DNA from: an uncultured Bacteroidia bacterium
GTDB lineage: Bacteria > Bacteroidota > Bacteroidia > Bacteroidales > Prolixibacteraceae
DNA: 6,164 nucleotides
Reading direction: 5' to 3'
Assembly: GCA_903859795.1 (NCBI GenBank)
Contig: CAIOOC010000300.1
Span: 1 to 6,164 of the forward strand
The position numbers were made by a program, and so were the translations under genes. The notes beneath the pieces are model-generated. The model was not told where the DNA came from and did not search any database. It saw only the letters and a program-made list of their open reading frames with translations. Below, piece by piece: positions 1 to 6,164 of the stretch (the stretch's first letter is position 1; every line of letters starts with the position of its first letter).

Positions 1-1089
1 CACGATCATGGGTTCGCGGATGCCGCCTTCGTAGGCAGAGCCTTTACCACTATTTAGTGGCCGGTTGTGAGTATGCGGAACACCTCCGCGAGCCTCAGCG
101 CTTAACCCCCCATTATCCGACATAAAGAGGATAATCGTATTTTTGGCAATTCCTTTCTGATCAAGATAATTCAACAGGTCTCCCAGACTTTTATCCATCG
201 CTTCAATCATGGATGCATAACGGGCTTCCGGTTCTTCAAGTCCCATCTCCATATATTTGGAATAGAAACGTCTGTCGGCAGTGATCGGGGCATGGACTGC
301 ATAGTGAGCCATGTACAGGTAAAAAGGTTTCTTTTTTTCCAGGGCTATATCCATAGCTGTTATTGCCTCACGTGTTAATGCCTCTGTCAAATTTATTGTA
401 TCACCATGATATTTTTCCAATCCGGGGACCCCCCATGGTAATGTATGTGATCCTTTTCCTTCATTTCCGAAGTTCTTTTCACCAAGGTAACTTCCCGGGG
501 CCCCGGCCGCATGACCGGCAATATTGATATCGAAACCCAGGTTCAGAGGATTAGCAGCCGGAGTATTCATAGCTCCGTAATGTGCCTTCCCGCAGTGGAT
601 TGTATAAAAACCGTTGTCATGGAGAATTTGGGGGAGCGTAGTTACAGGTACTGACTGTTCAATAGAATCTGTTGGTTGAAGACCGTTAAAATTCCATCTC
701 GGAAAATCAAGAATACTGTCCTTTGGATCTACTGGTATGTTGCGCTGCAGTGTCCAGTTAGTCACGCGGTGTCGTGCAGCATTCATCCCAGACATCAGGC
801 TCACCCGTGACGGGGAACAGACTGCACAGGCATAGGCCTGGGTGAACTTCATCCCTGAGGATGCAAGCTTTTCCATCGCAGGCGTTTTATAAAGATTGTT
901 CAGCGGGGTCTTTTCACTCCAGAATGGAACTGAAGTATCCTGCCATCCCATGTCATCGACAAGAAACATGATGATGTTTGGCTTTTTTTCACTCTTTATG
1001 TTCAGTCCCGCAGATGAAAACGGAGCAGTCAGTAGCAAGGTTAATAAACTTATAGCTATCGCGTGCTTTAATCGATTCAGTTTTAACAT
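1..1089 (-). CDS. Exported formylglycine-dependent sulfatase (alkaline phosphatase superfamily), N-terminal 363 residues, cut by the window edge
   Basis: This gene encodes a hydrolase expected to remove sulfate esters, probably from a glycan. The frame is open from the ATG at 1089-1087 down to base 1, with no stop, so the C-terminus is missing. Residues 1-27 form a Sec signal peptide: basic start (KLNRLK), a hydrophobic core ending LLTLLL, and a likely cut after FSSA. There is no lipobox Cys, so the product should be periplasmic. Visible sulfatase landmarks are the metal-binding pair D45-D46 in LVDDMGWQD, the modification motif C91-S-P-S-R95, K168 and H170 in CGKAHYG, H262 and H266 in AHYAVHAP, D325-N326 in SDNGG, and K349 followed by GSAYEGGIREP. 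In known family members C91 is oxidised to formylglycine by a maturase; none is present here. The chosen start gives a proper signal peptide, and the leader before it is A/T-rich. The gene is divergent from the HTCS regulator, as is common in polysaccharide utilisation loci. The sulfatase assignment is firm; the subfamily and substrate are not assignable by eye. Confidence 0.95.
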   Translation of the reverse strand, partial: MLKLNRLKHAIAISLLTLLLTAPFSSAGLNIKSEKKPNIIMFLVDDMGWQDTSVPFWSEKTPLNNLYKTPAMEKLASSGMKFTQAYACAVCSPSRVSLMSGMNAARHRVTNWTLQRNIPVDPKDSILDFPRWNFNGLQPTDSIEQSVPVTTLPQILHDNGFYTIHCGKAHYGAMNTPAANPLNLGFDINIAGHAAGAPGSYLGEKNFGNEGKGSHTLPWGVPGLEKYHGDTINLTEALTREAITAMDIALEKKKPFYLYMAHYAVHAPITADRRFYSKYMEMGLEEPEARYASMIEAMDKSLGDLLNYLDQKGIAKNTIILFMSDNGGLSAEARGGVPHTHNRPLNSGKGSAYEGGIREPMIV

Positions 1090-1105
1090 GTGGGTTAATT
1101 TATTT

Positions 1106-1113
1106 CAAAGATA
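1106..1113 (-). promoter_or_regulatory. Candidate -7 promoter element for the sulfatase gene
   Basis: Read on the minus strand, this is TATCTTTG, an exact match to the Bacteroidota primary-sigma -7 consensus TAnnTTTG. It ends 16 bases before the sulfatase ATG, so transcription would begin about ten bases before the start codon. No good -33 TTTG lies 19-22 bases upstream (the bases there read GCAA). That would suit a promoter needing an activator such as an HTCS, or the match may be chance in AT-rich DNA. Confidence 0.4.
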
Positions 1114-1211
1114 TTTAAAACGCATTATAAATTTGCTCCCTTTTGATATAAAGTACTCTTTGACGTTCTGTAGCGGGTATAAGATTTCCTTAAGGTTAAA
1201 AGGTGAATGAT

Positions 1212-1239
1212 TTGCAGCGTTTCTGAACCCTGTTGCAGC
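1212..1239. repeat. Short direct repeat TTGCAGC, 21 bases apart
   Basis: TTGCAGC occurs at 1212-1218 and again at 1233-1239, a start-to-start distance of 21 bases, which is two helical turns. The second copy sits in the perfect palindrome GTTGC-A-GCAAC (1232-1242). A related TTGCAAC lies at 1301-1307. The position, about 100-130 bases upstream of the candidate sulfatase -7 element, would suit a dimeric AraC-type regulator. A 7-base repeat is expected by chance in a region this size, so the assignment is tentative. Confidence 0.25.
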
Positions 1240-1354
1240 AACTTTGATCCGGAAAGATAAATTATTTACTGTCAGGACTAATCATAAATATTTATCTAAT
1301 TTGCAACGGATAAAATTTAATCCCAAAAGAACAACAAACGAAATTAATTTCTAA

Positions 1355-1385
1355 TTTCGCCACATAAGAGTAAATAGTACGTTTA
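1355..1385 (+). promoter_or_regulatory. Candidate promoter for the HTCS gene
   Basis: TTTC at 1355-1358 resembles the -33 element TTTG. After a 19-base spacer, TACGTTTA at 1378-1385 matches the -7 consensus TAnnTTTG except at its last base. The spacing fits the Bacteroidota consensus, and the predicted transcript start near 1391-1393 would leave a leader of nearly 60 bases before the ATG at 1450. Both elements are imperfect, so this is only the best candidate in the gap. Confidence 0.3.
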
Positions 1386-1449
1386 AAAACTAACCGATAC
1401 CGGAACATCCAGCCTTTTGACGCTTTGTAACCAATTTCAGCATTATTTA

Positions 1450-4400
1450 ATGAACCGTATTTATATTCTGATTTTTACCTTATTCATGGGTTTCATGTCG
1501 TTATCAGGACAGGATATCAATCTAAGGTTTCAGCATATAACCAGTGAGCAGGGTTTATCTCAGAATACCATTGGTTGTATATTGCAGGATAGCCGCGGAT
1601 TTATGTGGTTTGGAACATGGAACGGACTGGATCGGTATGACGGGTACAACTTCCTTGTTTTTAAGTCGGATAATCAGCAGGGAGGACTTTCAAATAATTT
1701 TATTTATTCGATATGCGAAGACAAAGCTGGCAATATCTGGGCAGGAACTAAAAATGGCCTGAATAGGATTGATCATCAGACCAACACTGTATATACTTTC
1801 TATCACGATTCTAATGAGCTAAATTCCATTTCCGGAAACACGATCAACGCATTATTTTGTGATAAGTCGGGTGATATATGGGTTGGAACGGCCGCGAACG
1901 GATTAGATAAAATAAGTTATGACAGGGTTGCTGAAAAATATATTTTCAATCATTATCAGCATGATAAAACACAGGCACAATCCTTGCCCGGAAATGAAAT
2001 AAATTCAGTTCTTCAGGATAAAAACGGATTCTTGTGGGTTGGTACTAATTCGGGACTTGGAAAGATGGACCTGAAATCCGAAAAATTTGAGGTGTTCAGG
2101 AATAATAACGTGTTGATTAATAGTATTTCGTCGAACGGAATACTCACTATTTTTGAAGATAGATCAGGTGTTATCTGGCTTGGGACCAATAATGGGTTGG
2201 ATAGATTTAATGTTGTGAGGGGTGATTTTACCCGTTATCTTCCTAATCCTGATAAACCCGGAAGCCTGTCGCATCTAACTGTAAAAACAATTTCAGAGGA
2301 TGTTGATGGCCACTTATTGGTTGGGACTCTCGGAGGATTGGACCGGTTTAACTCTGATAATGGAAGTTTTTATCATTTTCCGGTTAGGCAAAATGATAAT
2401 TTCAGCTTGAACAATGAGTTCATCAACGCATTGTTTGCTGATCAACAAGGAAATATCTGGATAGGTACCGACAAAGGTGGAATCTCGAAATACAATGGTA
2501 AACAAAAGGGGTTTGGTTATTTTTCCTCAAACAGGTCAAATTCCAATAGTCTAAGCAGCAACATGATTAATTCAGTTTTTGATGAAACTTCCTTTTTATG
2601 GATTGGAACAGCCGGGGGAGGGTTAAACAGATATGTTAAAGCGGATAAAACGTTTAATCATTACGGGAATTCGTCTCATGATCAGAATTCAATCAGCAGT
2701 AATTTCATCTCTTCAATTTGTGAAGACTCAAAAAGGAATATTTGGGTAGGAACCTGGGGTGGCGGTTTAAACCAATTGGTTTCACCCGCAGGGGGAGGCA
2801 TTTTTAAACATTTCCGGGAAAATGAGACATCTGGCATTGTGAGTGATTTTGTCTCCTCAGTGTGGGCCGACCCGAAAGGTTTCCTGCTTATTGGCACCCT
2901 GACAGGTCTCGATCTGTTTGATCAGGAGAAAAAAACTTTCCGTCATATCGCCAATCAGCCGGGTTGGAAAAACAGGATCTCAGAGGTTGGATGTATTCTC
3001 AAAGACAAAAAGGAGTTTTATTGGATTGGGACTCGCCTTGGATTATACCGTGTATCGTCTGATCTTCTAAATGGTGATATTCAGGATCAAGATATTACGC
3101 GATTCACAAATATCAGTGGAGAGGCAAATTCCCTTCCGGGTGATTACGTGATTTCATTGTGTGAAGATAATCAGGGAGATATCTGGGTTGGAACCTATGG
3201 GAGCGGAATCTGCAGGATTCATTCAGTTAATGATGGGAGTGTTACTTTTAAAAGATTTAACCAGAATGACGGTCTTTGTAACAATGTTGTATATGCTATT
3301 CAGAAGGATAAGGATAACAATCTTTGGTTGAGCACGGACAATGGATTGTCGCGCTTCGATCTAAAAACCAGTCAGTTTAAGAACTTCTATGCCTCTGATG
3401 GGTTGCAATCAAATCAGTTTTACTGGACTGCTTCATGTGCAGGGGAAGATGGCAGGTTATACTTTGGGGGAATGGAGGGGCTGAACTATTTTAATCCTTC
3501 AGAGATAAGGGATAATACATTTGTTCCCCGGGTGGTGCTGACCGATTTCAAAGTATTTAATGCGACTGTTAATGTTGGCAAATGGAATGGGAAAAGGGTG
3601 CTGCTCAATAAAGTAATCAATGAAACTTCAAACCTCAGTCTAAGTTATAAAGAGAATGTTTTTTCATTTGAATTTTCGTCACTCGATTATTTTCTGCCGG
3701 AAAAGGTTCAGTATAAATACAGGATGCAGGGAGTTGATCAGGATTGGGTAACGGTTCCCTCTTCCAGACGGTTTGTTACCTATACCAATCTTGAAGGGGG
3801 CGATTATCTTTTCGAAGTGAAAGCATGCAACAGTGATGGTGTATGGAATAGTACTCCCACAAAACTTACATTACATATTTCTCCACCCTTTTGGGCTACG
3901 ATGTGGTTCAGGATATTATTGTTATTATTTGTCACCGGGCTGGTACTTGCTTATATCAGGTATCGCACGATCACACTTCATCGTCAGAAAATTGTGCTTG
4001 AACGGTTGGTAAAGGAGCGGACCCGGATGGTTGAGGAGCAGAATGAAACCTTGCAAAGCCAGGCTCAAAGCCTGTTGGAATCCAATATACTGCTCGCTTC
4101 AGGAAAGGAACAGATTGAAGGGCAAAAATCGCAACTTGAATTAAATAACCAGGAAATCTCCGAGCAACGGGATAAGCTCATCGAATTAAACAATGATGTA
4201 AAACTTGTCAATCAGTTTAAACTTAGGTTCTTTACCAATATTTCGCATGAATTCCGGACGCCGCTTACACTGATTCTCGATCCGCTCGAATCGCTAATGA
4301 AAAAACTGGAAGGGGATAAAGAATCCATACAAACCTTGAAACTCATTAACCGTAATGCTAAGCGGCTGCTGCATCTGATTAACCAACTCATGAATTTCAG

Positions 4401-5820
4401 GAGGATTGAAACCGGAAAAATTGAACTCCGGGTTACACAAGGTGATCTCACCGGATTTTTAAACGAAATTTTTGTCTCCTTCCAGGATTTGGCCAATCAT
4501 CAAAATATCCGTTATTCGTTTGATGCTGAAGAAATTCGCCAATTATGCTGGTTTGATCCGGAGAAAATTGAGAACATCTTTTACAATTTGCTCTCTAATG
4601 CTTTTAAGTTCACCCCTGAAAACGGACAGATTGCGATGAAAGTCAGATTCTGCGAACCGCATCAGAATCTGCCGGAACTTTCATTTCCGCATATTTCCAT
4701 TGAAATCAGTGATACCGGTAAAGGTATTGCTGCGGTGCACCTTCCGTATTTGTTCGACCGTTTTTACCAGGCTGAAAGTACCACCGAAAACCGTCAAAAA
4801 GGTTCGGGAATTGGACTGGCCTTGACTCAGGAACTGGTGAAAGCAATTCATGGACTAATTTCAGTTGAAAGTAAAATCAATCAGGGAAGTACTTTCACTG
4901 TTTTATTACCTTATCAAAGTGAAGATTTTGCAGAAAATGAGCTTGATTTGACTGCAGATATTCAATTAGTTAATCTTCAATCCAAAGTTGATGTCATCAG
5001 TGAGGAGATTTTACATGCCGATGTGCCCGAAGAATCGGATCCTCTACAGTTTGATAAATCAAAACCCTTAATTCTGATTGTTGAAGATAATTATGATTTA
5101 CGTAATTTTATATTGCATTCCCTGAACCAGGAGTATCGGATGATGGGAGCTGAAAATGGGAAAGAAGGATTTGAATTGGCAAAAAAATACACCCCTGATT
5201 TAATAATCAGTGACATCATGATGCCGGTAATGGATGGACTGGAACTTTGCAGCCGCTTGAAAAAAGAGCTGCATACCAGTCATATACCGGTTATCCTGCT
5301 TACAGCAAAGGCGATGATCGAACATTGGATTGAAGGGTTGGAAACCGGGGCAGACGATTATATTCCGAAACCCTTCAATCTGCAGGTTTTGCAGGCACGT
5401 ATAGAAAACCTGATTGATGGACGCAGACGACTGAAAAAGATGTTTAGCAGCCCGCAGGAAACTCCGGGTTCAGAATTGGCCGGGAGTCCGATTGACGAAG
5501 TTTTCATAAGTAAGGCATTTGCCATCTTGGAGAAATCGTACCTGAATCCCGAGTTCTCGGCCAGCCAGTTTGCTTCCGAAATGTTTGTGAGCAGAAGTTT
5601 ATTGTACAAAAAAATTCGGGCTATCACCGATTTGAATATTACTGATTTTATTAACTCGTTTAAGCTGAGAAAATCGGTTGAACTGATTCGAGAGAATAAG
5701 CAACCGATAGCTGATATTGCGTTCAATGTTGGTTTCAATGATCCGAAATATTTCAGCCGAATTTTCCGAAAGTTCTACGGAATGAGTCCCTCTGAATTTC
5801 ATTCTCAAAAAACAAACTAG
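1450..5820 (+). CDS. Hybrid two-component system (HTCS) sensor kinase / response regulator, 1456 residues, intact
   Basis: This one-protein signalling chain spans the inner membrane. It should sense a glycan fragment in the periplasm and activate utilisation genes from its cytoplasmic end. Residues 1-20 are a signal peptide (core ILIFTLFMGF). About 25-682 carry fourteen propeller blades, marked by W-V-G-T-x-x-G-L-type motifs with key positions at 53, 97, 144, 196, 243, 290, 337, 384, 432, 480, 525, 579, 626 and 671. A Y_Y_Y domain (about 730-812) leads through SPPFW to a membrane helix (about 820-836). A coiled coil (about 840-925) precedes the kinase: H933 in ISHEFRTPL, N-box N1046/N1050, G1 box DTGKGI 1088-1093, F-box 1101-1107, and G2 GSGIGLAL 1118-1125. 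The receiver has E1212-D1213, phospho-acceptor D1255 in SDIMMP, T1285 and K1307. The AraC-type HTH occupies about 1365-1452. I chose the ATG at 1450 over an in-frame TTG at 1417 because it places the charged residue directly before the signal-peptide core. The divergent sulfatase suggests a sulfated ligand (inference). Confidence 0.97.
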   Translation: MNRIYILIFTLFMGFMSLSGQDINLRFQHITSEQGLSQNTIGCILQDSRGFMWFGTWNGLDRYDGYNFLVFKSDNQQGGLSNNFIYSICEDKAGNIWAGTKNGLNRIDHQTNTVYTFYHDSNELNSISGNTINALFCDKSGDIWVGTAANGLDKISYDRVAEKYIFNHYQHDKTQAQSLPGNEINSVLQDKNGFLWVGTNSGLGKMDLKSEKFEVFRNNNVLINSISSNGILTIFEDRSGVIWLGTNNGLDRFNVVRGDFTRYLPNPDKPGSLSHLTVKTISEDVDGHLLVGTLGGLDRFNSDNGSFYHFPVRQNDNFSLNNEFINALFADQQGNIWIGTDKGGISKYNGKQKGFGYFSSNRSNSNSLSSNMINSVFDETSFLWIGTAGGGLNRYVKADKTFNHYGNSSHDQNSISSNFISSICEDSKRNIWVGTWGGGLNQLVSPAGGGIFKHFRENETSGIVSDFVSSVWADPKGFLLIGTLTGLDLFDQEKKTFRHIANQPGWKNRISEVGCILKDKKEFYWIGTRLGLYRVSSDLLNGDIQDQDITRFTNISGEANSLPGDYVISLCEDNQGDIWVGTYGSGICRIHSVNDGSVTFKRFNQNDGLCNNVVYAIQKDKDNNLWLSTDNGLSRFDLKTSQFKNFYASDGLQSNQFYWTASCAGEDGRLYFGGMEGLNYFNPSEIRDNTFVPRVVLTDFKVFNATVNVGKWNGKRVLLNKVINETSNLSLSYKENVFSFEFSSLDYFLPEKVQYKYRMQGVDQDWVTVPSSRRFVTYTNLEGGDYLFEVKACNSDGVWNSTPTKLTLHISPPFWATMWFRILLLLFVTGLVLAYIRYRTITLHRQKIVLERLVKERTRMVEEQNETLQSQAQSLLESNILLASGKEQIEGQKSQLELNNQEISEQRDKLIELNNDVKLVNQFKLRFFTNISHEFRTPLTLILDPLESLMKKLEGDKESIQTLKLINRNAKRLLHLINQLMNFRRIETGKIELRVTQGDLTGFLNEIFVSFQDLANHQNIRYSFDAEEIRQLCWFDPEKIENIFYNLLSNAFKFTPENGQIAMKVRFCEPHQNLPELSFPHISIEISDTGKGIAAVHLPYLFDRFYQAESTTENRQKGSGIGLALTQELVKAIHGLISVESKINQGSTFTVLLPYQSEDFAENELDLTADIQLVNLQSKVDVISEEILHADVPEESDPLQFDKSKPLILIVEDNYDLRNFILHSLNQEYRMMGAENGKEGFELAKKYTPDLIISDIMMPVMDGLELCSRLKKELHTSHIPVILLTAKAMIEHWIEGLETGADDYIPKPFNLQVLQARIENLIDGRRRLKKMFSSPQETPGSELAGSPIDEVFISKAFAILEKSYLNPEFSASQFASEMFVSRSLLYKKIRAITDLNITDFINSFKLRKSVELIRENKQPIADIAFNVGFNDPKYFSRIFRKFYGMSPSEFHSQKTN
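1522..3495 (+). repeat. Fourteen imperfect propeller-blade repeats (two seven-bladed propellers) within the HTCS gene
   Basis: Fourteen diverged repeats of roughly 44-54 codons (most often 47) each contain a motif like I-W-V-G-T-x-x-G-L-x-R, typically following an E/D-D-x-x-G turn. Twelve copies keep the Trp or an aromatic at the marker position (the last has Tyr in LYFGG), while blades six and ten have Leu (LLVGT, LLIGT). Fourteen blades divide into two seven-bladed propellers, the usual count for this HTCS class, so the sensor looks complete. At DNA level the copies are diverged, with only short shared runs around the codons for IWVGT, so recent duplication is not indicated. Confidence 0.9.
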
Positions 5821-5854
5821 TTGGCGGTTAAGTACTTGCGTCTGCATTGTAAGT

Positions 5855-5884
5855 GTGGATAAAATGAATTCCTGTTTTGTCCAC
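5855..5884 (+). terminator. Probable terminator hairpin after the HTCS gene
   Basis: GTGGATAAAA (5855-5864) pairs with TTTTGTCCAC (5875-5884) in a ten-base-pair stem with one G-T wobble. The loop is ten bases and could tighten further through two more wobbles. It begins 35 bases after the HTCS stop. The sequence beyond the stem is T/A-rich (TTTAAATATTTC) but lacks a clean T run, so it is a weak intrinsic terminator by the usual criteria. It could equally act as a transcript-end stabiliser. Confidence 0.4.
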
Positions 5885-5969
5885 TTTAAATATTTCTAAG
5901 TCCTCATGCGTTTGATTATACCAATTTACCTTTATGGCACTTAATTAAAGGACACAAACTAAACTTATA

Positions 5970-6161
5970 ATGAAACTAAAAGAGGTTGTTTCGCACCTGC
6001 TTTTTGCTTTCGCAGGTGTTTTAATATTGTTGCAGGCAAATTCGCTTGTAACACATAAAATCACACTAAAAATAGCCATTGATCCCCAGATCGGCGACGA
6101 TTCCGGCAAAGGACCGCCTGGAATAAAAACTGTTGAACAAAATCTCATATCAAAAAACTAG
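5970..6161 (+). CDS. Unrecognised 63-residue exported or membrane-anchored small protein
   Basis: I do not recognise this protein. It runs from ATG 5970 to TAG 6159-6161 and lies wholly inside the window. Residues 2-4 are KLK, followed by a hydrophobic stretch at about 9-21 (HLLFAFAGVLILL) and then QANS, which could be a signal-peptidase site. It is therefore either a secreted peptide of about 40 residues or a single-pass anchor. The remainder is polar, with a basic segment (THKITLK) and a Gly/Pro-rich turn region (GDDSGKGPPG, 42-51). It has no Cys and no known motif that I can see. The leader is A/T-rich with no clear ribosome-binding site. The gene follows the HTCS on the same strand after 149 bases, so it may be the first gene of the next transcript. 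A chance ORF is possible, but the basic-hydrophobic-polar order favours a real gene. Confidence 0.55.
   Translation: MKLKEVVSHLLFAFAGVLILLQANSLVTHKITLKIAIDPQIGDDSGKGPPGIKTVEQNLISKN
5994..6022 (+). promoter_or_regulatory. Terminator-like hairpin inside the start of the small gene
   Basis: CACCTGC (5994-6000) and GCAGGTG (6012-6018) form a perfect, GC-rich seven-base stem around an eleven-base loop, followed immediately by TTTT at 6019-6022 and then AATATTG. This resembles an intrinsic terminator pointing in the + direction, but it covers codons 9-17 of the small gene. It could end read-through transcription from the HTCS, attenuate the small gene, or be a by-product of codons for the hydrophobic segment. 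The T run is short, which weakens the terminator reading. Confidence 0.35.
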
Positions 6162-6164
6162 ATA

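Larger units (their letters stand above)
1090..1449. promoter_or_regulatory. Divergent intergenic region between the sulfatase and the HTCS regulator
   Basis: These 360 bases separate two divergent starts and hold no convincing gene. The region is AT-rich, especially 1261-1390. I see candidate promoter elements facing each way, a short direct repeat with an embedded palindrome near 1212-1242, and the palindrome CCTTAAGG at 1188-1195. No tRNA, riboswitch or long inverted repeat was evident. The space is large enough for regulator-binding sites serving either gene. Confidence 0.7.

Noticed and set aside
896..1210. A plus-strand open frame of 104 codons over the sulfatase start and the intergenic region
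   Set aside because: It lies antisense to the sulfatase N-terminus, which has a signal peptide and catalytic motifs. The translated product shows no recognisable domain.
2314..5847. Several minus-strand open frames of 63-126 codons opposite the HTCS, and one plus-strand frame at 1544-1762
   Set aside because: All lie within or against the continuous HTCS frame, whose domains are intact. Their products look like out-of-frame translations with no motifs.
5911..5934. TTTG (5911-5914) and TACCTTTA (5927-5934) as a promoter for the small gene
   Set aside because: The second box resembles a -7 element, but the spacer is only 12 bases rather than about 19. There is no suitable -33 box at the right distance.
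5906..5944. A 12-codon frame (MRLIIPIYLYGT) before the small gene, considered as a leader peptide
   Set aside because: Too short to separate from chance. No run of regulatory codons and no convincing ribosome-binding site.
5941..5948. The palindrome TTAATTAA upstream of the small gene
   Set aside because: An 8-base AT-only palindrome is common by chance in AT-rich intergenic DNA.
5945..6148. A minus-strand frame of 67 codons opposite the small exported peptide
   Set aside because: It overlaps the plus-strand frame almost completely and does not show the clear basic-hydrophobic-polar signal-peptide order seen on the plus strand. Only one of the two is likely real, and the plus-strand reading is better supported.
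1..6164. Mobile elements, CRISPR arrays, tRNA or rRNA genes, attachment sites
   Set aside because: No transposase, regularly spaced identical repeats, tRNA-like cloverleaf or terminal inverted repeats were seen. The only long repeat series encodes the propeller blades.

Overview
The window comes from a member of the Bacteroidota. The main evidence is a complete hybrid two-component system (HTCS) protein, an architecture essentially confined to that phylum. Supporting signs are A/T-rich leaders without a clear Shine-Dalgarno sequence before each start, and a good match to the Bacteroidota -7 promoter element (TAnnTTTG). Base composition looks moderately AT-rich by eye. The sequence does not settle genus or habitat (gut or marine).

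Layout: (1) Bases 1-1089, minus strand, hold the first 363 codons of an exported, formylglycine-type sulfatase that runs off the left edge. (2) Bases 1090-1449 are a divergent intergenic region with candidate promoters for both flanking genes and a weak direct repeat. (3) Bases 1450-5820, plus strand, encode one 1456-residue HTCS regulator: signal peptide, fourteen propeller blades, Y_Y_Y domain, membrane helix, long coiled coil, histidine kinase, receiver and AraC-type DNA-binding domain. All catalytic residues that can be checked are present. (4) Bases 5821-5969 are a short gap with a probable terminator hairpin. (5) Bases 5970-6161 encode an unrecognised 63-residue peptide with a signal-peptide-like N-terminus. 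A perfect GC-rich hairpin followed by four T's lies inside its first codons.

Working model (inference): the HTCS detects a glycan fragment in the periplasm and activates a nearby polysaccharide utilisation locus. The divergent sulfatase suggests that the glycan is sulfated. No SusC/SusD pair, glycoside hydrolase or sulfatase-maturing enzyme lies inside the window, so the substrate cannot be named. I found no mobile element, CRISPR array, tRNA or rRNA. I see no clearly new system. The small peptide gene with its internal terminator-like hairpin is the least explained element.
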